A stretch of DNA of 64,000 nucleotides from Nemertoderma westbladi. Lineage: Eukaryota > Xenacoelomorpha > Nemertodermatida > Nemertodermatidae. Made by a program: the position numbers and the translations under genes. The stretch lies in NCBI GenBank assembly GCA_032718475.1, contig JAUCBJ010008796.1:1-64000 (forward strand), in the 5' to 3' direction. The notes beneath the pieces are model-generated. The model searched no databases and had not been told where the DNA came from. It worked only from the letters and a program-made list of their open reading frames with translations. Positions 10,083-23,238 of the stretch are shown here, piece by piece; position 1 is the first letter of the stretch; each line of letters begins with the position of its first letter.

Positions 10083-10934
10083 GGACAAGGAAAATCCATG
10101 ACGTAGGGAACTTTTTAGGCAATGTGCTTTGTAATTTTTTGACGGACAGATAGTCAGACATCCAAGAAGAGATATTGCTGTACTGATGCACATAAATTAG
10201 ATTTAAATGTAAAACAAAAGTAACACAAATTACAGTCAGTAGAAGTGTAACAGTTTGCTATAACCAATACTATTACCACCAATTACAGCGATTTTATTGG
10301 CAGTAGCCACAGGAACAGCTGTAACCACTGTAAAGTTTGTCTGAAGTAGAATCTTTAATATGTAAATGTCTGTCGCTATACCTCCCTGCTATTGCAATAT
10401 CTCATCCATGAGTAACTGTAACACAACATACACCTGTAGTAACACGAGGAAACTTGTAGCAAAGGTGATTGTGTAATCTATAGTTAGACAGTCGTGTACA
10501 GAAGGAATTTCCAAACTTAAGATTAACCTGCACTACAATATGAATTCCTCACTATACTCCTCGAACTCTACCTAAATACGCCGAAACTTTGTTAAATACG
10601 ACCCAAATATCACACAGATCATTATGCAAAAACAATAACAAATACACCAAACAATGTACGTACCGGTATAAAGGTATTGTCTAACATAACATATAGGATT
10701 ACCCCTAAAGCTTCGCAGCTTATTTCCAAGGGGGTCCTTTATGTTACTTGGTTACAAATACAATATTACACTACGCTAACCTAAAACCAATATAAAACGT
10801 AATTACACTATGTACATGTACAACTTTACCGAGAGCGTGACAATGCCCGACTCAACGATAAAGATGTAATGTACAGAACAATTTATTATAAAACGTAATT
10901 ACAGTATAAATAGTAAATAATTAATAAACTAATA
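10083..10934. other. Intergenic or intronic AT-rich DNA
   Basis: Nothing recognisable beyond scattered short simple sequence. Confidence 0.5.
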
Positions 10935-11130
10935 ACTTACTGTAGGACTATTGTACCTATTTTTACATTGCACACGGAGGTGAGATTTAACGGCAGATTT
11001 AAAAGAATGTTGATTGTCTAGGTTTTTTATTTCACCAGGCAGAGCGTTACAGTTTTTAATACCGTTAAAAAAATGGAAGCTGAAGTAAATCTTTATTGAA
11101 AGATGAAAGAGAACAAAATATTAATAGACA
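10935..11130 (-). pseudogene. LINE 3' end fragment (C-terminus of RT protein)
   Basis: The minus strand reads HFFNGIKNCNALPGEIKN and then a stretch with SFKSAVKSHL, which is the usual last segment of many APE-type LINE proteins (F-N-x-x-W/C-N-x-L-P motif then a short helix). One in-frame stop lies upstream. No RT core nearby, so it is a truncated relic. Confidence 0.55.
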
Positions 11131-13055
11131 AGGAAATTTTTATGATTATTGGACGTACTGGTCAGTTTATATGGCAGCTTTAAGACTCTGGAACGACTAT
11201 GTGGAATTACATGGAATAGACTTCCAAAATACATAATCTCCAGTTCCAGTTGTCATAGGAAGTTCATTTTAGGCTCATTCGAATAATCTTTTCGCAGAGA
11301 ACAAACTTACCATTTGGCTTGCAAACATTTTAACAGTGGGTGACTGACCAATCATAACTTTTTAAGAAAATTTGCACAGCATGTTTTATTATTTCCCCCC
11401 ATCTAATGTTATGATGCATCACAACCCGTCGTCATCCTATATCAAATGGTAACTTTGTTCTCTGAAAAAAGAGCTTTCAAATGAGCATTAAATGAACTTC
11501 CTACGACCACTAGACTGTAGATAATATTGGGTAGGGCTTTTTAGTATATAAACTGATATTCTGGGTTTCATTTTTCACTAGCCCACGGAACCCCAGCCAA
11601 GCAGAAGGATTTTTTTGATATTATTATTTATGCGGCATAGTTTGTGCAATTGATATTGCGGTTGAGTTTCGGATTATTATGCCTTAATTATTTATATTGT
11701 ATTGAATTATATACGTTTTTACTGATTGTAATTATTATTTATACGTATTGTAAATAAGTACGTAAATATAAGGAACTTATTGATTGTTTCATAACTTTAT
11801 TTTATTGCCGCACCATTATTTATTTTACCCACATTTATACCATCTCACTGTATCTGTTGTATCTATATCTCTATATGTTCAATCAGTGTAGACGATTTGA
11901 CCCTGTTTTTCAGCCGATCTCGCTGGCAATTCTGTAGTCTCCATGTCCCCATCCAAACCAAAGTGTGGCTCTATAAACATCACCCTTCCCCTCAACCCCC
12001 GCAAAGAATCCTCTGAAGTTCACACCACGTGATGTCGCAGGTTGTAGGCATGTTTTAGTGCGAACACTACATACAGTATGTCAAATTGTTCGAAACTTGA
12101 AAAACGTGGTGTACAAGGCTCCGTCCGTAGTCATGTATATTGTAGTCCTGCAGTTGGTATGTATCATTTAATGTTATGGTTACAAAAGCCTGTCTAACCT
12201 GCTCTTTCTTATTTGTAATGATAGCTTAGCGTTTATTGTTTTGGTTAAAAACCTACTTAATAACCTCCCTAATAACCTGTTCCTATCCCTCAACTGTTAA
12301 TCTCCTTGTTTTTTTTTTAGAAAATCCTGCTTAGTTTTTCATATTTAATGACTTCTAGTCTAAACAGATAGATTAATATTGGGATGAAATAAAATATTTA
12401 CATCGCCCTCTACTGGCCACCAATGAAAATGCTCAATTTGCAATAGAGCAATGTCATAAACTGGATGATCCTCCCAGCAATAGAAGTGACTATGTGGTGT
12501 GAAGGACATTCGCTCATTGCTTGCATGTGTAGCATATCCAATATCTACCCTTTTTGATTTTCTGGTATAGCCTATATACCATCAAGGAACCCAACAGTAC
12601 GAGCCTAGCAAGGACTCCCATAAAGCGGCAAATGAAGTGCAAATGCAGTGGGGAAGAGTCCCACATTTAAGGTGGTACTCAAGACTCAACTCAACAAGGT
12701 CTGAGTTACAGATCCTGGGCAGCTGTAGACCACACTTTCCATTTGCGGATGTGGAGGTCCTCTGCCATGACCTTAAATAACAAATATTTCCAACATAACC
12801 TACAGATTATACTTACAGAAGTAATGTTATATTTATTATATTAAGCAAAATGTTGGTCAGAATCAATGTTCACTGTCAGGATTTTGGTCTACTGGCTATT
12901 CAAAAAAAATACTTCGGAGTCAAGGCAGCTTGTAAACTGTGACCACAGCTGTTGAGCTCCCTTCAATTTCTGTAATAAGAAGAAAAATAAAAATTCAGAA
13001 ATCTGTAACATGTTGTATTAGTAATCAAATAATAACTATTAATCTTTGTTGGCAG
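11131..13055. other. AT-rich DNA without recognised genes
   Basis: No exon with good splice borders and no repeat family was recognised. It may hold upstream exons or promoter of the TSP1 gene that follows, but I cannot show them. Confidence 0.4.
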
Positions 13056-13187
13056 ACTGGATGTACAAAGCCAACGCCGTGTGACCCAAATGAACCCAAT
13101 TGTGCAATTGCAACAACAATCCCAGGTCAATGGAGTACATGGGGAGATTTTACAACGTGCACATCATTATGTGCCGGAGGAGTGAAG
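13056..13187 (+). CDS. TSP1-module gene, exon a
   Basis: Internal exon between a pyrimidine-rich acceptor ending in TTGGCAG and the donor AAG|GTAAGC, phase 0 at both ends, 44 codons. It encodes a Cys-containing stretch and then the start of a thrombospondin type-1 repeat: W-S-T-W-G-D with C..L-C-A-G-G, the WxxW core and the CxxxCGxG-like segment. These modules occur in secreted and cell-surface proteins and carry C-mannosylated Trp. An upstream signal peptide exon was not found. Confidence 0.72.
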
Positions 13188-13529
13188 GTAAGCTAACATG
13201 CGTATGACATACTGAAATATCAATAGAAAAATATCCTATAAGCTAAAGATTTACCGGCAAATAATATTGCTGCAACAAAATTTGATTACGTATTTGTAAA
13301 CGTATTGTTGTGGAGTTTTGGACTTTCTGGTAACAAATGTATCATCATTAAATACGATGATGGAATCGGCCAATATTATTATTATAAATTATCATCAGGA
13401 AAAATATGTTAAATTAATATATCACATTTTATTTGTAGTATTACTCTACATTTCAATTAATAAATTAAGGTAATCTTTAAATTAGGTAAAAATAATTCTT
13501 AGCATAATATCTTCCACCCTTATTCACAG

Positions 13530-13794
13530 ACAAGAAATAGGGTTTGTAACCGACCGTCTGGTTCTAAACCCTGTAGAGGGAAACAAACAGAGATGGAACT
13601 TTGTAACAACTTTCCATGCCCGAAGTGGAGTCCGTGGGAGAATTCTCCAAATAGTATTTGTCAGACAGATGAAGGAAAGTTCTGTGGTCTTGGGACCATA
13701 CTTCAGATACGACAGTGCTTGTATCCCATTCCAGAGTTACCTTGTGTCGGAGAAACTACCAGAACATTCCCATGTTATAATATTCAATGCCATT
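13530..13794 (+). CDS. TSP1-module gene, exon b
   Basis: Acceptor TTATTCACAG, donor CAT-T|GTAAGT, enters in phase 0 and leaves in phase 1. It completes the first TSP1 repeat (TRNRVCNRP... ELCNNFPC, the terminal CxxxxC pair) and starts a second one (PKWSPWE) that continues with eight further cysteines to CYNIQC. The phase-0 joint with exon a falls within the module. The frame is open and Cys-rich, which supports a real exon. Confidence 0.72.
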
Positions 13795-15554
13795 GTAAGT
13801 GCTTCTTTATTATAAATGTTATTTCTTTTTATCAATATTGCTCATACAAATAGGTCTGGTGCAGCAGAACTATAAGCCATCACAAGTGAACCGTTTCGTT
13901 ATAGTATTATTCTATACTGGTCAACCCATTCACACTCATCTTAGTTTTTTAAGGATGTTTCATTACCTCGTAAGAGTACCATATACAATGGTTTATGAAC
14001 TCCCATATCATTAACCTGATTATGTTCTATGTAAGACAATAAGCTAATTGAAGCTTAGTTGTGACGAACCGTACTGTAATGTTATTCCCCACCATTATTC
14101 CTCTCAAAGCTCCCAAGTCAACACAAAGTCGTCTTTCAGAAACTTTACTATTACCCATCTTTAAATGTTCATAAATACTCATGGAATCACAATTTAATTG
14201 TTTTCCTTCTATATCTTAACAAGTAATATTTGAAATAAATAGTAGGGTATCCATACCATACACACCACAATAGTAGATGCTGCGAATGTCGAGCTACCTG
14301 TCTGAATATATTAGACAGCCATATCATTTCCTACAGAGCTTCCATTACTAAAATCGACAATCCAAAACTACAATCTGTGTAGCACTCCAGAACCAGATAT
14401 GTTTGAAATCTTTTATATATAACTTTTGATCAACTGATTCCTCAGATTCATCATTCAGCAGTTTGAAAAAATGATTGCGGAATTCAGTATCACTGGAGTT
14501 CAATTTAGTTATATCTGTATGTAGGCATCCAATTAATGTACCTGTATTAAGGTACCTGTATTCTGCAGTGCTACCGCAATATTTACAGATACATTCAGGT
14601 GATAATGTGTTGAAACTCGTTGGTGTCGTGCAGAGTAAGTGGTGAAAACCGTGTGCTATTTTGTTCTACTTAGGACATGGCTACATTTACTTTACTTTAC
14701 TTTTTGATATCGTTGGTTTGCTGATCTCCAAATATTTGATTTAGAAGCTGGACTCAAAGCATAATATTGATTAGTGAACTTATTTTCCTTACTTAGTTGG
14801 TGGTATTTATTTATTACTCCTTCATTGAAAACATTTGGATGTCTCGTGCTCCAAGCAACAAAATGGGGGGTGGGGGGAACCAATTTAACAATATTGGCTG
14901 GAAGTAACATCCAACAGGAGAAACCAAGGGATGATATAGCTGGGGAAGGGCAAGCTGGCAGGTGGACTAATAATCCACCTCCAGTAAGCCAGGCTAGGCA
15001 CCTTTAGTACCGTAGAGCTAATGGTAAACTGTGCAATCAATATCAGTTAATTAATACCAACACTAAAACAAACTATTATTTTACCGGCCTATGGCCAGTT
15101 AGTCTATCAGTCCGGTTCAAGCCGGTGCAGCGTGCAGGAAACCTCTAATCACAAAGTCGAATGGATGGGATCCTAGGGCCAACACATTTGAATTTGATGC
15201 TCATTCAGCAGACCCATTGCGTTATGGTTGCTGTCACTGCTCCATCATCCTTGTCAAACTTATTTATTTCAAAATTGTTTATTGGTCAAGAATTGACAAC
15301 AATGTTAAATCATCTTTCTTTAAGTTATTTATCATGGATCTATTATCCTTGAGTTCAGCTAGTGACGTCGGTAAAGCCATTTCTGATATCAGCATTTATT
15401 CCAGACAGACCGACCTATCTAACGGCACTACAAAATACTACACACTACTGTAGTTTTGCTGGTTCCACCACTGTACTTACATTTAGTTTATACATTGCCC
15501 TGGGTCTATAGCAATAGTGTTAACCAAGATTCATCTTCAGTATTTCATACCTGA

Positions 15555-15720
15555 ATATGGATTGTTTTCAGCTGGAATCTAGTTCAGAAAGCGAACTGGA
15601 AAGCTATGGACTCATCCTGGAGCCTATGAGTCACATTTGACCAGTCAGGGGTCATGGTGTCCATGGTTGGTTATGATCAAACTGATATTGGGTCAGCCTG
15701 GGTTCGCATCTGGTCAGTCA
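15555..15720 (+). pseudogene. LINE endonuclease fragment
   Basis: The first ~65 bases match 17553-17620, including the codons for GKLWTH. In the second copy this leads into an APE-type endonuclease end. Here the similarity fades after about 65 bases. Confidence 0.5.
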
Positions 15721-16228
15721 AGAGTCACTTCCTGTTCAGGGATAGGTGGAATTTGTAAGAACACCTAAAAACAATGACAGAATCAGCCACAGTCAAAAGA
15801 ATGATAGACCAGATTTTACCAGATTAGACCAGACAAAAATTGCCACAAGCAATGTTAATAACAGTAGATCGCAGCCCTAAAATTCTGCCAAATTTTGGAT
15901 CTGCATATCATCTGAAAATCAAAAGGAATACAGTCTAACTTGTTTGGACAACACTAAAATGTCAGGACAACACTCAACTCATGTAATTCAAGTGCTGCAG
16001 TGTCAGCAGAATGAACAGTTTGTGAGCTTAGTCACCTGATGCTCTCGTCATCTGATAGGCCTTGGCAAGAGACTGGGGATCAGATCAATCAGTACCAGAT
16101 AGGTGCTATATCGCCTCCTATTAAACTGCCTGGCAATGGAATTTAAGTACGACCTAATCAGAGTATGGTGCAGATCAACTGTGCACTGGCTTTAAAGCAG
16201 GTTTGAGTGTATGTACTATACTCTTCAC

Positions 16229-16490
16229 TGATTAACTACTACTACTACTATATCTGCATGCTGCATGGCAGCTGCATTATGTATATTAAAGAATGCTGTG
16301 CTGGCTTGTCATAAAAAATGTGCCACCACAACTCTCTATCACCCATGACGTGATTGATCATCCGCATCTTCAAGGCCAGTGTCCTTTAAGAGGTGTCTCA
16401 AGAAAGTCATGGGCTGGCCACTATGCTTATTCACTCCATGAGGACGCCAAAGCACAAGATTATGCACTGGCTGGTCCTAACAGCAAAATC
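16229..16490 (-). pseudogene. Inverted LINE 3' end
   Basis: Read on the minus strand this matches 29557-29780: the codons for EDQPVHNW, the segment around the 3' end and the terminal triplet run (CTACTACTACTA here, TAG repeats on the other strand). It is thus the 3' end of the LINE family seen at 29407-29790, inserted in opposite orientation. Confidence 0.7.
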
Positions 16491-16672
16491 AATATACAAC
16501 AAACAGAAAACACATACACATAAAATAATGAAAAATTTAATGCAAATCAATTCATCTTTGATAAGCAGAATTAGCTGCAAGAATTGTTTGTGCAAGTTTG
16601 ATAATTATTGCAATATTTTGGCCTACACTAAACGTTACAACTGCATTCGACCCATCCTTTTGTATATTGCAG

Positions 16673-16987
16673 CTGCCATTAAAGTTGACAATGTTGGCAT
16701 TGTAAGAATAACTGATTTCTTGAAGTCTACAGAAATCATTCTCTGTCAGGAAATAGTTCAGAATTCTCCATTCACTACAGATGAATTAAAGGACCTCACC
16801 TGCAAAACCTTAGGAATCAAGTCGGAAAAACCAACCACATGGTTGGTGGAGCGTATTTCCGAGTACATAGATATTCGGACAACGTGCGTTTCATCTACAA
16901 ACCCTGTTATAGTAGAATGTGATGAAGAAATCGAATACATCAGCGAGACAAGCTACATTGAGTGCGGAGATCAATGTTACTATAGCG
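16673..16987 (+). CDS. TSP1-module gene, exon c
   Basis: Acceptor TTTTGTATATTGCAG, donor GCG|GTGAGT, phase 1 in and phase 1 out, matching exon b before and exon d after. It encodes 105 residues with spaced cysteines (ILCQE, LTCKT, RTTCVSS, VECDE, IECGDQC). I do not recognise the domain. The conserved phase and open frame across a 2.9-kb intron argue for a real exon. Confidence 0.62.
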
Positions 16988-17360
16988 GTGAGTCAGCCAT
17001 ATTATACAGCTGTATGGATTTACAGGAGTCTCCTTTATACCTAGTTAGTGTGCTTGTTAGCACTTTGGTTGAGTCTGCACTATGGGCCAGTGTGTTAGCA
17101 CATTGGTGGGTACTATACCCCAGTGTGATAGAAACATTGGTTGAGTCGACATTTTACTGACGACATTATTTAGAGAGTTTGGGGGAAGGGAAATGGCTGT
17201 AAATCCCATCTTGGAGAATTAATATCTATCACAATGTTCAATTGTCAATTAAGTGAAAGGAGCCAAAAACAATTTTTATTAAATTTTGTTTGTTGAAAAA
17301 GTCTAAATTAGAAATCACTATTATTAACATTATTATTATATAATTATTTGAACTTTTCAG

Positions 17361-17489
17361 GAATAAATCTATATACTTTAATAACTAAAAAGTGCAATAA
17401 GGTTTGTTTGCCAGGATCCAAGTGCACAGGAGAGGTATGCGAGGAGCAACTCATCAACACCAGATGTACCAAAAATTACTGCAACCCAT
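17361..17489 (+). CDS. TSP1-module gene, exon d
   Basis: Acceptor AACTTTTCAG, donor CCAT|GTAAGT, phase 1 to phase 1. Encodes about 43 residues with six cysteines (KKCNKVCLPGSKC ... EVC ... RCTKNYCNP), resembling the second half of a TSP1-like module. No further exon is seen before the LINE at 17553. The next phase-1-compatible exon I find is at 57024. Confidence 0.65.
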
Positions 17490-17552
17490 GTAAGTTCGTA
17501 ATTATTCATATATTATTCAGTTGTTGAAGGAACTGTTAGTCTTTACTCAGGA

Positions 17553-18060
17553 AATGGATTGTTTTCGGCTGGAACCCAGTTCAAGAAGCGAACTGGAAAG
17601 CTATGGACTCATAGTGGACCAAGTCATGGACCCAGTCCCAGATATACCATATTCTGTTTCGTAGGAAATACAGGAGCTCTATACAACTTTGTGCTTTTGC
17701 TTTTACACTTTGACCCTTCTCCAGTGATCACCACCTTATCGTGGCCAAGGTAAGACTTAGTCTGCGTGCTAGCAGAAAAACGAAATCTGCCTTGCCGCGG
17801 CATGACTTGTCCTCTCTGTTGCAACAGCCAAGTGTGAGATCCAGCTTCACACTCCAGCAGAGCAATAGGTATGAGGTTCTTGCCTCTGAGGCAGCAGATC
17901 ACTGCAAGGGCTATACTGCCTTAACAGAAGCAGTTAAGTTATCAGCTGCAGATACAGTTCCTGTATACATACCCTCGAAACAGGGAAAAGGCCCCCTGGA
18001 CTGACCACAAATTTCAGAAGTGCCGAAATTACCTCTATATTATGTGTGGGTGTGCTAAGC
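17553..18060 (+). pseudogene. LINE APE-type endonuclease end
   Basis: Encodes TGKLWTH, then, after a frameshift, QIYHILFRRKYRSSIQ, and then SDHHLIVAKVRLSL, the signature end of an apurinic-type endonuclease (S-D-H motif). A linker with FTLQQSNRYEVL, typical of the region before the RT domain, follows. One in-frame stop sits just before the SDH motif. It is on the same strand as the RT fragment at 19330, so both are probably one LINE copy. Confidence 0.7.
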
Positions 18061-18384
18061 CACAACTTACAGGGGTGAAATCTTACGGCACAGAAGGTTC
18101 GCCATGTCCTGCAATTGTCTGATTGTTACAGTCGAAAAATTGTGAATAATATAAAACTGATATAATTATAATGGAATTATTGTTTGTACAAAGATATGTT
18201 GAGATATATTGATGTATAAAAACTGGTACATGAATGTCAGAATGTTACAGTTACATAATATTATCGGACTTTACAAATATACTGTAACAATATATAACTG
18301 TATAAAGGAACCAATCAAAACTATAGAACAACTATAACTAAGAACTATAATAAGAAAAATAATGAGAACTATAATAAGAACTAT

Positions 18385-19300
18385 ACTATAACTATGCTAC
18401 TATACTATACTATACTATACTATACTATACTATACTATACTATAGACTATAGACTATAGACTATAGACTATAGACTATAGACTATAGACTATAGACTATA
18501 GACTATAGACTATAGACTATAGACTATAGACTATAGACTATAGACTATAGACTATAGACTATAGACTATAGACTATAGACTATAGACTATAGACTATAGA
18601 CTATAGACTATAGACTATAGACTATAGACTATAGACTATAGACTATAGACTATAGACTATAGACTATAGACTATAGACTATAGACTATAGACTATAGACT
18701 ATAGACTATAGACTATAGACTATAGACTATAGACTATAGACTATAGACTATAGACTATAGACTATAGACTATAGACTATAGACTATAGACTATAGACTAT
18801 AGACTATAGACTATAGACTATAGACTATAGACTATAGACTATAGACTATAGACTATAGACTATAGACTATAGACTATAGACTATAGACTATAGACTATAG
18901 ACTATAGACTATAGACTATAGACTATAGACTATAGACTATAGACTATAGACTATAGACTATAGACTATAGACTATAGACTATAGACTATAGACTATAGAC
19001 TATAGACTATAGACTATAGACTATAGACTATAGACTATAGACTATAGACTATAGACTATAGACTATAGACTATAGACTATAGACTATAGACTATAGACTA
19101 TAGACTATAGACTATAGACTATAGACTATAGACTATAGACTATAGACTATAGACTATAGACTATAGACTATAGACTATAGACTATAGACTATAGACTATA
19201 GACTATAGACTATAGACTATAGACTATAGACTATAGACTATAGACTATAGACTATAGACTATAGACTATAGACTATAGACTATAGACTATAGACTATATA
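18385..19300. repeat. 7-bp microsatellite, (ACTATAG)n, about 120 copies
   Basis: About 50 bases of 5-bp TATAC repeats lead into ~855 bases of an almost perfect 7-bp unit, ending in TATAC/TATA repeats near 19330. It lies between the endonuclease and RT parts of the LINE. Confidence 0.98.
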
Positions 19301-19329
19301 TACTATACTATATACTATATACTATATAT

Positions 19330-20680
19330 ATATACACCAAGGTTAAGGCAGAATCACCAGCCGATCGCCCCAGTGATTGGAAGGACCACTTTGAAAAAAT
19401 TTGAAAAGCTCCTCAATATTGACAGGGTATTGCCTGATAACTTTATAGAAGTAAAGGTGTCTGAGTCTGTACTCCCAGATATTCCCATAGGTGATATCTC
19501 CTTTGCAGAAGCGAAGGCTGCTGCAAAGAGCATTAAGACCAATCAAGCCAGTGGAGTAGATGGTGTTCCCCTTGAGGTCTTTAAAATACCTGAGTGTTTA
19601 AAGCCCATCTTTCCCATCATAGCAGACATGTACAGAACAACAAGAGTCCCACAAGAAATGAAAACAAATAAGTTGGTGCCAGTTCCCAAGAAAGGCAACC
19701 TAACTCTCCATGGTTCTTTTCAGGGAATCTCATTGATCACGATTGCTGCAACGTCGTTATACAATAGAATTATATTAAATCGTATCAGGGATCCCATTGA
19801 GAGACTGCCCCATGGAAATCAGAATGGATTGAGTAAGGTCGTGAGACCATGGAGCCCATTTTGGCACTTCGAAGGATAATTGAAAAGTTATCAAAAAAGA
19901 AAGACAGACATCTGGCTGTTATCTTTGTTGGCTTTTTCAAGGCCTTTGATTCAGTCTCTCACTAACGTATGTTCAGCATACTTTCACTATATGGGATTCC
20001 TGATGAAATTATTGCAGCAATCAGATCAGTATACGATGGTTCGACAACATTTGTGTCTACTGTTGACGGTGATACAGAACCATTTGAAGTGTTATGGGGC
20101 GTCCTCCAAGGAGACACACTTGCACCATTCTTGTTCATTATTGTGGTTGACTATGTTCTACGCATGTCCTTAGATCATCATAATGATGATGGGGTGATGA
20201 TAACTCCACCTACTGGCTCCAGAAGTTGAGGAAATCCTGCCAAGTACCTAACTGATCTAGACTTTGCTGATGACTTAGGAGTACTCTCAGAAACATTAGA
20301 GGGAGCCCAATGGCTCCTCAGCTCATTAGAACATGCTGCTTCTAGTGTTGGTCTTTTTATTAACTCCAAAAAAGATCAAAATTTTGACAGTTAACTTTGA
20401 AAGTCCTCAGCAAGTCTCTGACTGGATGAGTGTAAGCTCAAAGGATGGTATAATTGAGCATGTGGACGACTTATGTTACCTGGGATCATAGATCCGAAGT
20501 CATGTGAGGACCTTCGAATACGTAAGGGAAAGGCATGGGCAGCATTGAATAGGCTTTCCAGGATTTGGAAGTCACATAGAATTAGTCGGAAACTTAAGAT
20601 CATTTAGAGCAGCAGTAGTTCCAGTACTACTCTATGGGAGTCCACGCTGGGCTCTAACTGCTGAGGACACCAAATCTCTG
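19330..20680 (+). pseudogene. LINE reverse transcriptase, broken, 5' part
   Basis: Encodes the pre-RT and RT region: KSIKTNQASGVDGVPLEV, the K-x-VPVPKKGN segment, a finger/palm block with FFKAFDSV, LYGIPDEI, VLQGDTLAPFLF and then LDFADDLGVLS, the RT catalytic box (F-A-D-D). Several frameshifts and stops make it dead. The sequence breaks at 20680 in the codons for AEDTKSL and resumes after the LTR element at 29407. I place it in the APE-type LINEs and cannot assign the clade. Confidence 0.85.
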
Positions 20681-21308
20681 TGTGAGCGGATTCAATTCCA
20701 TTACATTATCCACCCGAAAATGTGACCAGTGGCATTTTACTAATATAGTTGAGGATACGAGATTACCAATAATAATCTCGCCTCATAACCAACTTTGGGG
20801 GGGGGGGGGGCGATACAAGCCCTAAAGCCACAGAGAGAGGTGAGAGGTCAAACCACCTCGGAGGGAGAACACAGCTAGTAGAGGCTAGCGGCAGGGGGAA
20901 ACACTCACAGGGAGTGCCAAAGTGACAATTAGTATATTAGCCAATAGCCACTGGGTACAGAAGGCCAAGTAGAGTAAGAGGTGAAACCAATATCTGTGTG
21001 TATCAATCATATATTATTCTGTATTACTGATTTACCAGTCAGTTGATCAATCACAGAGTTGCAGACCGGTCATAGTTTACGACCGTCGCCAACCAATATC
21101 TATTACTGATTTACTGCTGTCATTCTGTATTGTGGTATCAATTACGTACTGATTCTGTGCTATTATCATTCGGAACATTAACATTGAGAAACACAAACTC
21201 TGTTATTTTCCCCGACGGCCTTTGGCCAAACAACAATAGCTCAACAGCCCCAGCAGAATGGTGACGCATACTAAATCTAACCCGGTCGGGATCTACGATC
21301 CCGTCACA
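20681..21308 (+). repeat. 5' LTR of gag-only element copy 2
   Basis: 628 bases, TGTGAGCGG...GTCACA, with a run of 14 G near 20806. Matches 28745-29406 throughout. Confidence 0.95.
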
Positions 21309-21356
21309 GTCGTAAACTGCCAGCCTACTAACAAACTGTGACTGCAAGACAAAAAG

Positions 21357-22031
21357 ATGAGCAAACAGGAGCCCCGACAGTCAGAAGGGGAGAGAATGCC
21401 GCTGCGGATCCCGGACGACACCAACCAAACGATCCGAGAGGCCGCGATGAGACGGTATAGGCCTGCCACTCCGGATTTGCCAACGAGGGACGATCCAGCA
21501 ACCCAAGTGGAGAGCGGCTGTCAACCACGAGAGAGAGGCGAGCGATTCACGACGACGACGGCGGTCGGAGTACCGGAGTTGCCGGCCAGCCTCAGGCCGA
21601 GGGCAACGGACGGCCCACCGGAATGGCGACGGTGGGGCCGCCGGTACGATGCCGGACGAGGAGAGAAGATAGAGTCGACGAAGAGGATGTCGGGACGAGT
21701 GATCAGCTATGACGGGCCTACAACGCCACAAAGAAATTACTCAAAGAGGGCTAAGGAGGGGAGAAAGGTAGACCAGCCTAAACTATACGAGAGGCTAGGT
21801 GAGTCGAATAAAAATTTTCGTTATTTAGTCCGTTTTGGACAGGGAGAACTGGCGAGTGAGAGAGTGAGGGGGGTCACCACGGAACTGTTTGAATTGTGGA
21901 GGTCCGGGGTAATGGAGCCAGACGTAGTGTACGTAGGGCCTTACTTAGTGGATGCTAGGGGAATTAAGTTAGTGGGATGGGCAGACCCACACGACGGAGC
22001 TGAGGTTAGGTCGTTAGGTGTCGTCGGTTAG
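21357..22031 (+). pseudogene. Gag N-terminal protein, copy 2, part 1
   Basis: 224-codon frame beginning MSKQEPR 48 bases after the LTR. It shares RATDGPPEWRRWGRRYD, GESN and VVYVGPYLVDARG with copy 1. It ends where a small indel shifts the frame; homology continues at 22018-22416. Confidence 0.6.
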
Positions 22032-22416
22032 CGAGAACCCTAGAAAGCGGGGGAAAGTTAGTAGGACAGAGAGGCAATGGGAGTCCGTCGCGACCGATAA
22101 GTCCGCTACATCCTCCGCTAAAGCAAGAAGGGTGTTAGAGATAGATCTGGCGTGTCAACTAGACATTGTGGCGCTGGATCAAAAGGAATTGGAGAGACAA
22201 TTAGATGAGGGAACTGCATTATTGGAGAGGGAGAGAGAGTTAGTGAGAGAGAGTAAAGAGAGGGCTGAGAGGGTAGCGAGAAACTTTAGAGAGTGCGAGG
22301 AGAGGAGGGCTGAGAGGATTGCGAGAGAGGCAGAGTTAGCCGACCAAAGCATTAGGGAGGATAGAGAGAGAGAGAGAGAGCGGGAAAGCGTATGCGGGAT
22401 ATGCATACCCGGTTGA
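22018..22416 (+). pseudogene. Gag N-terminal protein, copy 2, part 2 (coiled coil)
   Basis: Shares RKRGKVS and SVATDKSATSS with copy 1, then about 90 Glu/Arg-rich residues with heptad character. An expanded GAGAGA tract near 22370 ends the frame. Confidence 0.55.
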
Positions 22417-22536
22417 GGGGGATTATGCAATACCAGACGAAGCAAAAACGCCGGTTAGAACTGGCAAAGTTGGGATTATCGGAGAGTGAGGCTGGTTCGG
22501 GTAGTATTTACGAGGAGCCAGAAGTAATGGAAACCT

Positions 22537-23238
22537 TTGTTAATACCCCACTTACAGGTGCCGGACGACAGACCCAGGACTGGTGGAACCGTACGGGCAG
22601 GGGGGGGGGGTAATAATAATACGTTAGAAGGAATTAATATTAATAGTACCGTAATAGACAACCCTAATCAAACCTTTGTTGCAGGAAATAATATTTTATC
22701 CGGTAATAATAATTCTAATTTAAATGTGCAAAATAATCAAAATAATGATTCTAATTTAAATGTGCAAAATAATCCAAATAATAATTCTAATTTAAATGTG
22801 CAAAATAATCCAAATAATAACCCTAATTCTGAACAAAATAATTTAAATAATTTAAATAATAATTTAGGTAACAATATTAGGTTAAATAACAACCCTGAGG
22901 AAATTAATCAAAATAATATTATTAACAACGGTGCAATTAATACAAATGCAGGGGGAACAGGTGGCCCGGCCAACGAGAGCCTGCAAGGCCAAGTAGTTAC
23001 AAAAGGAGTAGCAGGGGTGAGTCAACCCAACGAGAGCCTGCAAGGCCACATAGTCACGCAGGGAGTAGCAGGGGTGAGTCAACCCAACGGGAGCCTGCAA
23101 GGCCTCGCAGTCGCACAGGGAGAGGAGGGGGTGAGTAGACCCAGCCAGGGTAGAGATAGTGCGTCGACTAGAGAGGGGCGTAGAAGCGAAGTAGGAGGTA
23201 GCGAAGAAAGAGGTGGCGAATGGGGGGGAGGGGGCTAA
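22537..23238 (+). pseudogene. Asn-rich gag spacer, copy 2
   Basis: Begins with PHLQVPDDRPRTGG as in copy 1 (PHLQAPGERTRTG), then about 120 residues dominated by Asn with three copies of SNLNVQNN. Two ~19-residue repeats with ESLQG..VT..VAGVSQP follow. G-runs near 22605 and 23225 break the frame, and homology continues through 23422-23772 in another frame. Confidence 0.6.

Larger units (their letters stand above)
13795..16672 (+). other. Intron with LINE debris
   Basis: Between two phase-1 splice sites. It holds a LINE endonuclease fragment near 15555-15720 and an inverted LINE 3' end at 16229-16490 (both listed). The rest is unrecognised. Confidence 0.5.
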
